Source: DASSJM01 sp036280655
Lineage (GTDB): Bacteria; Actinomycetota; UBA4738; HRBIN12
Direction of reading: 5' to 3'
Length of the DNA: 64,000 bases
Assembly (NCBI GenBank): GCA_036280655.1
Contig: DASUQI010000059.1
Location: forward strand, 1 to 64,000
Shown here: positions 24,994-33,685 of the stretch, piece by piece
How positions within the stretch are numbered: the first letter of the stretch is position 1
Layout of the letters: each line of letters opens with the position of its first letter
The notes under the pieces: model-generated
Databases searched by the model: none
Seen by the model: only the letters and a program-made list of their open reading frames with translations
Told to the model about the DNA's origin: nothing
Translations under genes and position numbers: made by a program

Positions 24994-25947
24994 TCAACCC
25001 TTGACGGCACCGGCCGTCAGCCCTCGCACGAAGTACTTCTGTAGCGCGAAGAACACGATCAGCGGCAGCGCCATCGAGATGAACGCCGCGGAGGTGAGCA
25101 GGTGCCAGTTCTCACCACGGGAACCGACGAGCTCGCGGAGCGCGACGGTGAGCACCCGGTTCTGTCCGGCCCCACCGAGGAACACGTACGCGACGAGCAG
25201 GTCGTTCCAGACCCACAGGAACTGGAAGATCGCGAACGCGGCCAGCGCCGGCACCGAGAGCGGGACGATCAGCCGCCAGAAGATCGTGAAGTGGTCGGCC
25301 CCGTCCATCCGGGCGGACTCGATGATCGACGAGGGCAGCGACCCGATGTAGTTCCGTAACAGGTAGACCGCGAGCGGCAGCCCGAACCCGGCGTGCGCGA
25401 GCCACACCCCGAGGAATGTCCCCTGCAGGCTGAGATTCGGGAACACCTGGAGCCCGAACAGCACGCCTCCCTGCGTGTACAGCCGCAGGATCGGGATCAG
25501 GGCCATCTGGAGCGGCACCACAAGCAGTCCGACGACGACCACGAACAGGACGTACCGGCCGCGGAACTCCATCCAGGAGAACGCGTACGCGGCGAAGGCC
25601 GCGATCGTGATCGGGATCACCGTGGACGGGATCGTGACGGCGAGGCTGTTCAGGAACGCGTTGCCGAACCCTCCCTGATCTAGCGCAACCCGGTAGTTCT
25701 CGAAGGTCCACTCGGCCGCCCGGAACGGGTGCGCGAACACCGTCCACCACCCGGAGGTGTTCACGGCGTCCTCCGGCCGCAGGGACGTGATGAGCACCCC
25801 GAGCGTCGGGATCGTCCACAGGATGACGATCACGATGATCGTGATCCTGACGAACCATCCGCCGCGGCCCGCGTCCTCGAGCTCCCGTCCCCTCGGAGCC
25901 TCGGGAGGCGCGGCCTTCGGCGGCGCTTCCGTGGCGACGGAGCTCAC
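24994..25947 (-). CDS. Carbohydrate ABC transporter permease (MalG type)
   Basis: 317 residues with six predicted membrane helices after an Ala/Pro-rich cytoplasmic lead. The cytoplasmic EAA loop that docks the ATPase is IIESARMDGADHFTIFWRLI near residue 215, characteristic of CUT1-family sugar transporters. GTG at 25947 overlaps the stop of the first permease by four bases. Together with the lipoprotein at 27205 and probably the ATPase at 31113 it forms an oligosaccharide importer. Confidence 0.94.
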   Translation of the reverse strand: MSSVATEAPPKAAPPEAPRGRELEDAGRGGWFVRITIIVIVILWTIPTLGVLITSLRPEDAVNTSGWWTVFAHPFRAAEWTFENYRVALDQGGFGNAFLNSLAVTIPSTVIPITIAAFAAYAFSWMEFRGRYVLFVVVVGLLVVPLQMALIPILRLYTQGGVLFGLQVFPNLSLQGTFLGVWLAHAGFGLPLAVYLLRNYIGSLPSSIIESARMDGADHFTIFWRLIVPLSVPALAAFAIFQFLWVWNDLLVAYVFLGGAGQNRVLTVALRELVGSRGENWHLLTSAAFISMALPLIVFFALQKYFVRGLTAGAVKG

Positions 25948-27095
25948 CGGATCGCCTCCTCCTCGCGGAAGCGTTTGATGTTCCAGGCCATCACGGGGAT
26001 CACGGCGACGAACAGCACCACCGCGATCGCGGCCGCCCGCCCGTTGTGGTTGAGCTGGAAGAACCAGCGGATCATGCGTTCGGCGACCACCACGGTGCCG
26101 TTCGTCTCCGCGCTGGCCGGCTGCACGAACACGATGTCGAAGACCTTCATCGCGTTGATCACCATGTACGTGGTGACGACGACGATCGTCGGCAGGATGC
26201 TCGGGACCATGATCCGCCGGAAGACCTGGAACTCGGACGCGCCGTCGATCCGAGCCGCCTCGATGATCTCGTCCGGGATCGACTTGATCGCGGCCGACAG
26301 CACCACCATCGCGAACCCGGTCTGCATCCAGACCATGATCACCATCAGGAACAGGTTGTTCCAAGGCTGCAGCTCCAGCCACTTCGCCGGTTCCTGACCC
26401 AGACCGAGCATGATCCCGTTCAGCAGGCCGATGTTCGAGCCGAAGCCCTCCGGGCGGTAGCTGTAGATCAGCTGCCAGGTGATCGATGCTCCGGCGAAGG
26501 AGATCGCCAACGGCAGGAAGATCATCGACTTCGCGACGGCCTCGCCGCGCCGGAGGCGATCCGCGAGCGTCGCGTACACGAGACCGATGCTCACGCCGAA
26601 CAACGGCACGAGGATGATCCACCCCGCGGTGTTCCGGATCGCCGTCAGCATGTCCGGATCCGTGAACACGAACTTGAAGTTCTCCAGGCCGACCCATTCC
26701 AGGCTGTTGATGTCCTTGAACGAGATCAGCACCGTGTTGATCACCGGATAGACCAGGAACACCGCGAGGATCACGAGGCACGGCCCCACGAAGACGTACG
26801 GGCGAACGCCTTCGCGGATCCGAGCGGGGAACAGGTCGACCGCCTTGTTCATCCCCCAGTACAGGAGGAAGACGCCGCCGACCCCCACCGCGATCGCGAC
26901 CCCGACCACGATGAACCGATTCGCGCGTTCGTCCCGCAGGTAATCGAACGTCCACCACAGGACGTAGAACATCCCGATCGGGACGGCGATCGCGGCGAGG
27001 AGCCTGAGTGCCCAGGTCAGCACCGCGTTGAAGCCACGGGCACCCGGCGTCTCGGTCGCCTGCGGCTCGGTCTGCGGCTCCGTCGAGACCTTCAC
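25944..27095 (-). CDS. Carbohydrate ABC transporter permease (MalF type)
   Basis: 383 residues with eight or so hydrophobic helices. It has the MalF-like N-terminal extra helices and an EAA loop at IIEAARIDGASEFQVFRRIM near residue 305. Two extra N-terminal membrane segments precede the YVFVGPCLVILAVFLVYP segment that usually begins the permease core. GTG at 27095. It lies 109 bases after the binding-protein gene, with a strong hairpin in the gap. Confidence 0.93.
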   Translation of the reverse strand: MKVSTEPQTEPQATETPGARGFNAVLTWALRLLAAIAVPIGMFYVLWWTFDYLRDERANRFIVVGVAIAVGVGGVFLLYWGMNKAVDLFPARIREGVRPYVFVGPCLVILAVFLVYPVINTVLISFKDINSLEWVGLENFKFVFTDPDMLTAIRNTAGWIILVPLFGVSIGLVYATLADRLRRGEAVAKSMIFLPLAISFAGASITWQLIYSYRPEGFGSNIGLLNGIMLGLGQEPAKWLELQPWNNLFLMVIMVWMQTGFAMVVLSAAIKSIPDEIIEAARIDGASEFQVFRRIMVPSILPTIVVVTTYMVINAMKVFDIVFVQPASAETNGTVVVAERMIRWFFQLNHNGRAAAIAVVLFVAVIPVMAWNIKRFREEEAIR

Positions 27096-27140
27096 GGGCT
27101 CATCCTCCCGCCTGCGTCGTGGTCACCGCAAACGCAGGGA

Positions 27141-27160
27141 GCGGCCGCCTCGGCGGCCGC
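27141..27160 (-). terminator. Stem-loop between binding-protein and permease genes
   Basis: Two GCGGCCGC octamers separated by CTCG form an eight-pair stem with a four-base loop. No T-run follows. Hairpins at this position in sugar transporter operons often stabilise the binding-protein transcript or partly terminate it; that role is inferred. Confidence 0.5.
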
Positions 27161-27204
27161 CCCCCTCGTTCCATCGAGCGTCGATCGCTCGTGTTGCTCG
27201 TCGC

Positions 27205-28539
27205 CTACTCCGCGGGCCAGCTCGACTCGATCTCGTCCAGCACCGTGGACAGGGACTCCGGGCCGTCCTGCATGTACTGCACCATCCCGGTCCAGAAGCT
27301 GCCGGCGCCGACCTCGCCCGGCATCAGGTCCGAGGCGTCGAACCGGCCGGTGTCGTTCGCGATCGCGTCGGTGAGGATCACCGCCGAGTCGGCGAGGATC
27401 TGGTTCGCGTAGCAATCCGGGCCGACGTTGATGTTGGCCGAGATCCTCGAGGATGCAGGGTCTTGTCCCTGCGCGCACTGGATCGCCTCGCCGGCGAACT
27501 GCTGGACGAAGTCGATCACCTCTTCACGGTTTCCGGCGGTCCCGACGACCGCGAACTCGCCGGCGTACAGCGTCCCCTCCTGGTCGATCGGCGGGAGCGG
27601 GAACCAGTCGTAGTCCTCGCCGGCCACCGCGTCCTCGGGGAACGGCGCGGCCCCGATGATGAAGGTCGCCTGGCGGTGGAGCCAGCAGCCGGGCGGGTCC
27701 TCGAACATCGGCAACGGCGCCGACCCGAACGAGATCGACGGGGTGTCCGCCGCACCGCCCAGGACGTAGCCCTCCGTGAACATGATGTTCCCGAACTCCT
27801 CGGCCGCGGCCGCGACCGCCGGATCGTTGAACGGGATCTCGTGGGCGACCCACTGGTCGTAGGTCTCCACGCCGGCGGTCCGGAGCATGATGTCTTCCAT
27901 CCAGTCGGTGGCCGGCCACCCGGTCGCACCGCCCGACTCGAAGCCCACGCACCACGGCGTGCCGCCGTCGGCCACGATCTGGTCGCTCAGCGCGAGCATC
28001 TCGTCCCAGGTGGTGGGCTCGGTGTACCCGGCGGCGTCGAAGTCGTCTTTCGGGTACCACACCATGCTCTTCAGGTTCACGTTCGTCGGGATGCCGTAGT
28101 GCTCACCATCCAGCTCGACGAGCGAGAAGAGATAGTCCCCGTAGGACTCCTCGAGCGCCGCGACGTCGATCCCCATGTCCTCCAGAGACAGGATCGTTCC
28201 GGCCTGGGCCTGCTGGATGACGGTCCCCGGCTGCGGCACGAGCGCGATGTCGAGGGTGCCTCCCTCGGAGCGGATCGCGAACTGCTCCTCGAAGTCCGCC
28301 GAGGCCTCGATCTCGACCGCGTAGTCGGCGTTCTCGAGGTTCTCGTCCACCGCGGCCTGTACCGCCTCGCCTTCGTTCGGCTCCATCGCGTTCAGGACGT
28401 TCACCGTCCCGGTGTTCGGTTCGGTCGCCGCGGTTTCGCCGTCGCCGCCGCCACCACCGTCTCCGTCATCATCGCCCGCGCACGCGGCGGCGATCAGCAT
28501 CAGCGCCACCACGGGGACGAGCAACTTGAGTCGCCTCAT
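27205..28539 (-). CDS. Sugar ABC transporter substrate-binding lipoprotein
   Basis: 444 residues. The signal peptide ends in a lipobox (LIAAACAGD), so Cys20 or thereabouts would be lipid-modified and the protein held outside the membrane. An acidic Asp/Gly linker follows. The mature part is a family 1 extracellular solute-binding protein: TGTVNVLNAMEPNEGEAVQ, YGIPTNVNLKSMVWYPKDDF, WDEMLALSDQI and GATGWPATDWMED. ATG at 28539 follows a GGGGGA site. The imported sugar is probably a gluco-oligosaccharide given the flanking GH13 and GH1 enzymes. Confidence 0.93.
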   Translation of the reverse strand: MRRLKLLVPVVALMLIAAACAGDDDGDGGGGGDGETAATEPNTGTVNVLNAMEPNEGEAVQAAVDENLENADYAVEIEASADFEEQFAIRSEGGTLDIALVPQPGTVIQQAQAGTILSLEDMGIDVAALEESYGDYLFSLVELDGEHYGIPTNVNLKSMVWYPKDDFDAAGYTEPTTWDEMLALSDQIVADGGTPWCVGFESGGATGWPATDWMEDIMLRTAGVETYDQWVAHEIPFNDPAVAAAAEEFGNIMFTEGYVLGGAADTPSISFGSAPLPMFEDPPGCWLHRQATFIIGAAPFPEDAVAGEDYDWFPLPPIDQEGTLYAGEFAVVGTAGNREEVIDFVQQFAGEAIQCAQGQDPASSRISANINVGPDCYANQILADSAVILTDAIANDTGRFDASDLMPGEVGAGSFWTGMVQYMQDGPESLSTVLDEIESSWPAE

Positions 28540-28639
28540 ACAGGCTCCCCCTTTCTCACGGGATGTCTCATTCTCCCCCAATCGTGTCGCTTCCGCTCAA
28601 CCCGGCCGGAGGGCCCGGCGTGGTCGAGCCGAGCAGGAC

Positions 28640-29668
28640 TCAGGGCGGTCGTCCTCCTTTCGTCTCGCCCACGCTGGAACGGCGGATCACCAGTTCGGTC
28701 GGCAGGATCACCCGGTGAGGTCCGCCTCCCCGATGCCGCAACAGGTGGAAGAGCGCCCGTGCGGCCTCGGCCCCTTGCTCCTGCACGCCTTGCCTGATCG
28801 TCGTGAGCGGCGGGTCGAGCCTCGCCGCGAACCCCACGTCGTCGAAGCCCACGAGCGCGACGTCACCCGGGACCGAGAGGTTGCGCGCGCGGATGCTTTC
28901 GAGCGCGCCCTCGGCGGTCGCGTCGTTGCCGCAGAAGATCGCGTCGACGCCCCGGTCGAGTAGCTCCCGGGCCCCCTCGCGGCCCGACGCTGCCGTGAAG
29001 GCTCCGTCGACGATCAGGTCGTCGGCCGGGATCCCGGACCGGGCCATCGCCTGCAGGTAGCCCGCGATCCGGTCCTCCCCCGCAACGGTTCCGCGGCGGC
29101 CCGTGATGTGGCCGATCCGGCGCCGGCCGATGTCCAGGAGGTGCGTCGTGATCACGTCCGCGGCCGCGACGTTGTCGACGTCGACGTAGCTCGCGTCTCG
29201 ATCTGCGCGACGGTGACCGATCAGGACCGTCGGGAGGTCCGAGGCGAGGAGCCCGTCGACGAGTGGGTCGTCGAGGGTGTCTGCCGTGACGATGACGCCG
29301 TCGAGCAGCCGCATCCACAGGATCTGGTCGAGCGTCTCCTCCTTGGACCGGTTGCCGAGCCACAGCATCATCCCGGCGGCCTGATGCGCGAGCGCGTCGG
29401 TGAGCCCCTGGAGCAGGCTCGTGAAGTACGGGTCCTGGAACAGCAGGTGCGGCGAGAGGTGCATCACCACGCCGACGATGCCGGAGCGACCCGAGGCGAG
29501 CGTTCGCGCCGCCGCGTTCGGCCGGAACTTCGTGCGCTCGAGGACCTCGGTGACACGCGCCCTCGTCTCCTCCGAGACCGATCCCCCGTTGATCACCCGG
29601 GAGACGGTGGCGCGGGAGACGCCGCTCAGCGCTGCCAGCTCGTCCAGGGTCCGAACCAAGAACGCCAT
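28640..29668 (-). CDS. LacI family transcriptional repressor
   Basis: 342 residues. The N-terminal helix-turn-helix and hinge are TLDELAALSGVSRATVSRVING and ASGRSGIVGVV; the rest is a periplasmic-binding-protein-like sugar sensor domain with VIVTADTLDDPLVDG, DNVAAADVITTHLLD and ALVGFDDVGF. ATG at 29668. Two LacI-type palindromes lie just upstream, so it probably represses itself and may also act on the transporter genes that follow. Effector unknown, likely the imported sugar. Confidence 0.94.
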   Translation of the reverse strand: MAFLVRTLDELAALSGVSRATVSRVINGGSVSEETRARVTEVLERTKFRPNAAARTLASGRSGIVGVVMHLSPHLLFQDPYFTSLLQGLTDALAHQAAGMMLWLGNRSKEETLDQILWMRLLDGVIVTADTLDDPLVDGLLASDLPTVLIGHRRADRDASYVDVDNVAAADVITTHLLDIGRRRIGHITGRRGTVAGEDRIAGYLQAMARSGIPADDLIVDGAFTAASGREGARELLDRGVDAIFCGNDATAEGALESIRARNLSVPGDVALVGFDDVGFAARLDPPLTTIRQGVQEQGAEAARALFHLLRHRGGGPHRVILPTELVIRRSSVGETKGGRPP

Positions 29669-29686
29669 CCTCCGATTCGTACGGGA

Positions 29687-29700
29687 TGGAAGCGCTCTCA
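29687..29700 (-). promoter_or_regulatory. LacI-type operator, imperfect palindrome
   Basis: TGGAAGCGCTCTCA is a near-palindrome around the central AGCGCT, the usual core of LacI-family operators. It lies 19 bases upstream of the repressor ATG, suitable for autoregulation. Its centre is 54 bases (about five helical turns) from the perfect site at 29741. Confidence 0.7.
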
Positions 29701-29726
29701 AGCCTAGGCGGTCCCTCTCCCGCACG

Positions 29727-31109
29727 TCAAGTCGAAAGCGTGGGAGCGCTCCCATCACCCGAGACACGCTTGATGTGGTCCGCGAACCACCGGGCGCTCG
29801 CCTTCGGCGTCCGGACCTGGGTGTCGAAGTCCACGCGCACGATCCCGAACCGCTTGTCGTAGCCCTGCGCCCACTCGAAGTTGTCGAGCAGCGACCAGGC
29901 GAGGTAGCCGGCGAGCGGAACGCCCGCCTCGATCGCTTCCCCCACGGCGGCCACGTGCGAGCGCAGGTAGTCGACCCGGTCTCCGTCGTCCACGCGCCCG
30001 CCCGGTCCGACCAGGTCGTCGAACGCCGCGCCGTTCTCGGTCACGAACATCCGCGCGGGGCGATAGTCGCGATGGAGCCCGAGCAGGAGCTCCGTCATCC
30101 CGGACGGCACGATCGGCCACCCCATCGCGGTGACGGGCGTTCCCGGCGGGATCACGGCCCACGCGCCGAGCGAGCCGGGGGCCTCCACGGGTTCGGTGCC
30201 GCGCCCGGGCTCGGCGGCGATCAGCTGCGGGCGGTAGTAGTTGACGCCGAGGAACTCGAGCGATCCCCCGATCGTCTCGAGGTCGCCCTCGCGCACGAGC
30301 CCCCGGTCGAAGATCTCGCCGTAGTGCTCGACGAGCTCGGGCGGGTAGCCGCGTCCGAACAGCGGGTCGAGGAACAGCGCGTTCATGTGGAGGTCGGCGA
30401 GCCTCGCAACACGGACGTCCTCCGGATCGTCGGTGACGGGATGGTGTGGCTCGAGGTTGAGCGTGATGCCGACGCCGCCGCCCATCGCGTCTCGCGCGAG
30501 GCCGTGGGCGAGCAGCTGGTGGTGGGTGGCGGCGAGCGCGAGCGCGTCGTCGGTCTTGCCCGGCGCGTGGATCCCGGTGCCGTAGCCAAGCCACGCCGCC
30601 ACCCAGGGCTCGTTGAGCGTGATCCACAGCCGGACCTCGCCCGCGAGCGCCGAGTGCACGATCGTCGCGTACTCGGCGAACCGTTCCGCGGTGTCGCGGT
30701 TGGGCCAGCCGCCCGCGTCTTCGAGCGCCTGGGGCAGGTCCCAGTGGAACAGCGTGAGGACCGGTTCGACGCCGCTCCGGTTCAGCTCGTCGACGAGGCG
30801 CCGGTAGTGATCGAGCCCCTTCGGGTTCGGCGGGCCGGAACCCTCTGGCTGGATCCGCGGCCACGCGACCGAGAACCGGTACGCCCCCAGCCCGAGCTCC
30901 ACCATGAGGGCGACGTCCTCCCGGTACCGGTGGTACTGGTCGCAGGCGACGTCACCCGTGTCGCCGTTCCGAACGCGACCCGGGGTCCTGCAGAACGTGT
31001 CCCAGATCGAGGGCCCACGCCCGTCCTCGGACGTCGCGCCCTCGACCTGGTACGCGGAGGTCGCCGAGCCCCACAGGAAGTCGTCCGGGAACGGCGAGGC
31101 GCCCGGCAG
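29727..31109 (-). CDS. Beta-glucosidase (GH1)
   Basis: 460 residues, predicted cytoplasmic beta-glycosidase. The conserved N-terminal FLWGSATSAYQVEG, the acid/base region TLNEP, NYYRPQ, and the nucleophile motif FVTENGAAFDD are present. The first start codon of the ATG/GTG/TTG set is 68 codons inside the conserved region. The conserved N-terminus is reached only from the CTG at 31109, which follows the ATPase stop by one codon in the same frame, so a CTG start or read-on coupling is inferred. The 3' end of the gene contains a LacI operator. Confidence 0.92.
   Translation of the reverse strand: MPGASPFPDDFLWGSATSAYQVEGATSEDGRGPSIWDTFCRTPGRVRNGDTGDVACDQYHRYREDVALMVELGLGAYRFSVAWPRIQPEGSGPPNPKGLDHYRRLVDELNRSGVEPVLTLFHWDLPQALEDAGGWPNRDTAERFAEYATIVHSALAGEVRLWITLNEPWVAAWLGYGTGIHAPGKTDDALALAATHHQLLAHGLARDAMGGGVGITLNLEPHHPVTDDPEDVRVARLADLHMNALFLDPLFGRGYPPELVEHYGEIFDRGLVREGDLETIGGSLEFLGVNYYRPQLIAAEPGRGTEPVEAPGSLGAWAVIPPGTPVTAMGWPIVPSGMTELLLGLHRDYRPARMFVTENGAAFDDLVGPGGRVDDGDRVDYLRSHVAAVGEAIEAGVPLAGYLAWSLLDNFEWAQGYDKRFGIVRVDFDTQVRTPKASARWFADHIKRVSGDGSAPTLST
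29741..29754 (-). promoter_or_regulatory. LacI-type operator, perfect palindrome inside the end of the GH1 gene
   Basis: TGGGAGCGCTCCCA is a perfect 14-base palindrome with the LacI-family core AGCGCT. It is encoded within the last codons of the glucosidase gene (the GSAP segment) and lies 73 bases upstream of the repressor ATG. With the second site at 29687 it could support DNA looping or cooperative repression. Confidence 0.75.
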
Positions 31110-31112
31110 GGC

Positions 31113-32348
31113 TCAGGCCCCGTCCTCGTAGATCCCGAGCCCGGTCTCGGGATCGAAGAAGTGCAACCGCGCCGTGTCGACCCCGAGGTCGAGCGACTGC
31201 CGCTGAGCGGCTCGCGTCCGCGGGTCCAGCCGGGCGACGAAGGTCGACGTCCCGATCTCCGCAGCGCGTTCCAGCTCCTGCACCACGACGCTCACCTGGG
31301 CCATCGAGCCGGTCTGCTCGCCGACGAGCTCGCGCGTGTCCTCCGTCAGCACCGGCGGCGCGTCGATCGCGAAGTGCACGAGCACCTCGGACCCGAGCGC
31401 CTCCCGCAGCAGGATCTCGACCTTCATCCGCCGGTCCTCGGGGATGTCCGGCAGGACCGCCACGTCCTCCATGTTCTCGGGACGGATCCCGACGATCACC
31501 CGTTTGCCCTCGTACGCGCGGAGGCCGGGCCGCTCGGAGAGGACCTCGTCGTCGACCGCCAGCTTCGTGCTGCCGAACGACACCGAAAGCTTCCCGTCAT
31601 CGCGGTTGAGATCGGCCTCCACCATGTTCATGGCGGGCGACCCGATGAACCCGGCGACGAACAGGTTCGCCGGGTGGTCGTAGAGGAACTGCGGATCGTC
31701 GATCTGCTGGAGCTCGCCCTTCTTGATGACCGCGACGCGGTTCCCCATCGTCATCGCCTCGGTCTGGTCGTGCGTGACGTAGATCGTCGTGACGCCGAGC
31801 TCGCTCTGGAGCTTCGACACCTCGGCGCGCATCTGGACGCGGAGCTTCGCGTCGAGGTTCGAGAGCGGCTCGTCCATCAGGAACGCCTGCGGCTCCCGGA
31901 CGATCGCGCGTCCCATCGCGACGCGCTGCCGCTGCCCGCCGGAGAGCGCCTTCGGCTTGCGCTGGAGGTACTCGGTGAGGCCGAGGATGTCCGCCGCCTG
32001 GCGGACCCTGCGGTTGATCTCCTCCTTCGAGAGCTTGCGGAGCTTGAGGCCGAACGCCATGTTGTCGTACACGGACATGTGCGGATAGAGCGCGTAGTTC
32101 TGGAACACCATCGCGATGTCCCGCTCCTTCGGCGGGACGGCGTTCACGACCCTGTCGCCGATCGTGATCGTCCCCTGGGTGATGCTCTCGAGGCCGGCGA
32201 CCATCCGCAGCGCGGTGGTCTTGCCACAGCCGGAGGGGCCGACGAGGACGATGAACTCGCCGTCCTTGATGTCGACGTCCAGGTCCTTCACGGCGGTCGT
32301 CCCGTCGGGAAAGGTCTTCGAGACGCCGTCGAGCACGATCTCGGCCAT
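31113..32348 (-). CDS. Sugar ABC transporter ATP-binding protein (MsiK/UgpC/MalK type)
   Basis: 411 residues. Walker A is VGPSGCGKTTALRM near residue 37, the ABC signature is LSGGQRQRVAMGRAI near 134, Walker B is AFLMDEPLSNLD, and the switch His is in VTHDQTEAMTMG. The C-terminal TOBE/regulatory domain (about 240-411) is longer than usual, with VIVGIRPENMED. In actinobacteria one such ATPase often serves several sugar importers. ATG at 32348 follows AGGAGGAG. It is the first gene of the leftward sugar series. Confidence 0.94.
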   Translation of the reverse strand: MAEIVLDGVSKTFPDGTTAVKDLDVDIKDGEFIVLVGPSGCGKTTALRMVAGLESITQGTITIGDRVVNAVPPKERDIAMVFQNYALYPHMSVYDNMAFGLKLRKLSKEEINRRVRQAADILGLTEYLQRKPKALSGGQRQRVAMGRAIVREPQAFLMDEPLSNLDAKLRVQMRAEVSKLQSELGVTTIYVTHDQTEAMTMGNRVAVIKKGELQQIDDPQFLYDHPANLFVAGFIGSPAMNMVEADLNRDDGKLSVSFGSTKLAVDDEVLSERPGLRAYEGKRVIVGIRPENMEDVAVLPDIPEDRRMKVEILLREALGSEVLVHFAIDAPPVLTEDTRELVGEQTGSMAQVSVVVQELERAAEIGTSTFVARLDPRTRAAQRQSLDLGVDTARLHFFDPETGLGIYEDGA

Positions 32349-32436
32349 GCCGCTCCTCCTCGCGGACCGTCGAAACCCATTCAACCGCATGAGCCCGGCC
32401 CCGGTCGAGCCGGCCGCGGGCTCAGGCGGGGCCGGC

Positions 32437-33057
32437 TCACGCCGGGACGGCGCGCAGGACCTCGCGCTCAAGCGTGCGCGAGATGGCCGCCCCGAGCTCG
32501 GACTCCCGGCGGTCGCGCGCGGTCCGGTACGCGACGATCGCATCCTCGATCGACCCCGGGACGTCGGTGACGCCGAGGGGCTGGAGCAGGTGCTCGCTCA
32601 TCAGCCCGAGCTGCTCGGTCACGAGCTCGGTCTCGCCGCGCTGCCGTTTCGAGGCCATCCACAGGATCCAGTCCCAGAAGTGCCGGTCGATGCCCTCGAG
32701 CGTGTAGGCGGTGGCCTCCCATGGCGGCTCGAGCTCGTGGGGAACGTGGACGATCAGGTCGACCTTCGCCGGGCCGGGAAGCATCAGCATGTAGCACGAG
32801 TACTCGGGCGGGCCTAGCCGGTCCCACTGCGCCGCCAGCGGCTCGAGCTCCGCGACGAGCGCGGGGAGGTCCCGGGCGACCGCGTCCAGGTCGTCCGCGC
32901 GGACCACGAAGTCCCAGTCCGACAGCGGGACGGGGGTGCCGGTCGCGCGCGAACCGACGAGCTCAACGCGGAGGACGTGCGGGTGGCGTTCGAGCGCGGC
33001 GCGGACGAGCGGGGCGAGGTCGCGCTCGCGCGGTGCTGCGTCGTCGTCGGTCGCCAC
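32437..33057 (-). CDS. Nucleotidyltransferase-like protein
   Basis: 206 residues. The pattern VELVGSRATGTPVPLSDWDFVV near residue 32 is the GSxxxxxxxSDxD active-site motif of the polymerase beta-like nucleotidyltransferases (minimal nucleotidyltransferase, aminoglycoside nucleotidyltransferase and relatives). A later VDLIVHV could supply the third Asp. The helical C-terminal half has no recognised motif. Target unknown. Divergent from the macro domain gene, with 23 bases between starts. Confidence 0.75.
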   Translation of the reverse strand: MATDDDAAPRERDLAPLVRAALERHPHVLRVELVGSRATGTPVPLSDWDFVVRADDLDAVARDLPALVAELEPLAAQWDRLGPPEYSCYMLMLPGPAKVDLIVHVPHELEPPWEATAYTLEGIDRHFWDWILWMASKRQRGETELVTEQLGLMSEHLLQPLGVTDVPGSIEDAIVAYRTARDRRESELGAAISRTLEREVLRAVPA

Positions 33058-33080
33058 GCGACCAAGGCTACGATGCCGGC

Positions 33081-33629
33081 ATGTCGCCCGAGACCTACGT
33101 CGTCGAGAACAACATCCGGCTCGTCGAGGGCAACATCACTCAGCAGGAGGTCGACGCGATCGTGAACGCGGCGAACCCCTCGCTCATGGGCGGCGGCGGC
33201 GTGGACGGCGCGATCCACCGTGCCGGCGGCCCGGCGATCCTCGAGGAGTGCACGGAGATCCGGCGGTCGCGCTACCCCGACGGGCTTCCGACGGGGCAGG
33301 CGGTGGCGACCACGGCCGGGAACCTGCCGGCCCGCTGGGTGATCCACACGGTCGGCCCGGTCTACGGCGACGTCGACGACCCGGCCGGCCTCCTCGCCTC
33401 ATGCCACACCGAGTCGCTGCGGGTCGCCGACGAGCTCGGCGCGTCGACCGTGGCGTTCCCGGCGATCTCGACCGGGGTCTACGGGTATCCGCTCGGCGAG
33501 GCCGCCGAGGTCGCGATCGGTGCCGTTCGGCGCGCACACGACCTGGGGGAGACCTCGGTCGAGGAGATGTGGTTCGTCCTGTTCGGCGGGAGGGCGTTCG
33601 AGGCCTTCAAGCGGGCGCTGCGCGCCTGA
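33081..33629 (+). CDS. Macro domain protein, likely O-acetyl-ADP-ribose deacetylase
   Basis: 182 residues, one macro domain of the YmdB/MacroD type. NNIRLVEGNITQQEVDAIVNAANPSLMGGGGVDGAIHRAGG contains the ADP-ribose-binding Asn-Ala-Ala-Asn and the catalytic Gly-rich Asp loop; VIHTVGPVY and FPAISTGVYGYP complete the site. Predicted to hydrolyse ADP-ribose esters on proteins, nucleic acids or O-acetyl-ADP-ribose. ATG at 33081. Confidence 0.93.
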   Translation: MSPETYVVENNIRLVEGNITQQEVDAIVNAANPSLMGGGGVDGAIHRAGGPAILEECTEIRRSRYPDGLPTGQAVATTAGNLPARWVIHTVGPVYGDVDDPAGLLASCHTESLRVADELGASTVAFPAISTGVYGYPLGEAAEVAIGAVRRAHDLGETSVEEMWFVLFGGRAFEAFKRALRA

Positions 33630-33685
33630 GGAGGCGCTGCGTCTTCCGTCGTTCCCCACCCCGTTGGTAGGATTTCGACGTTCCC

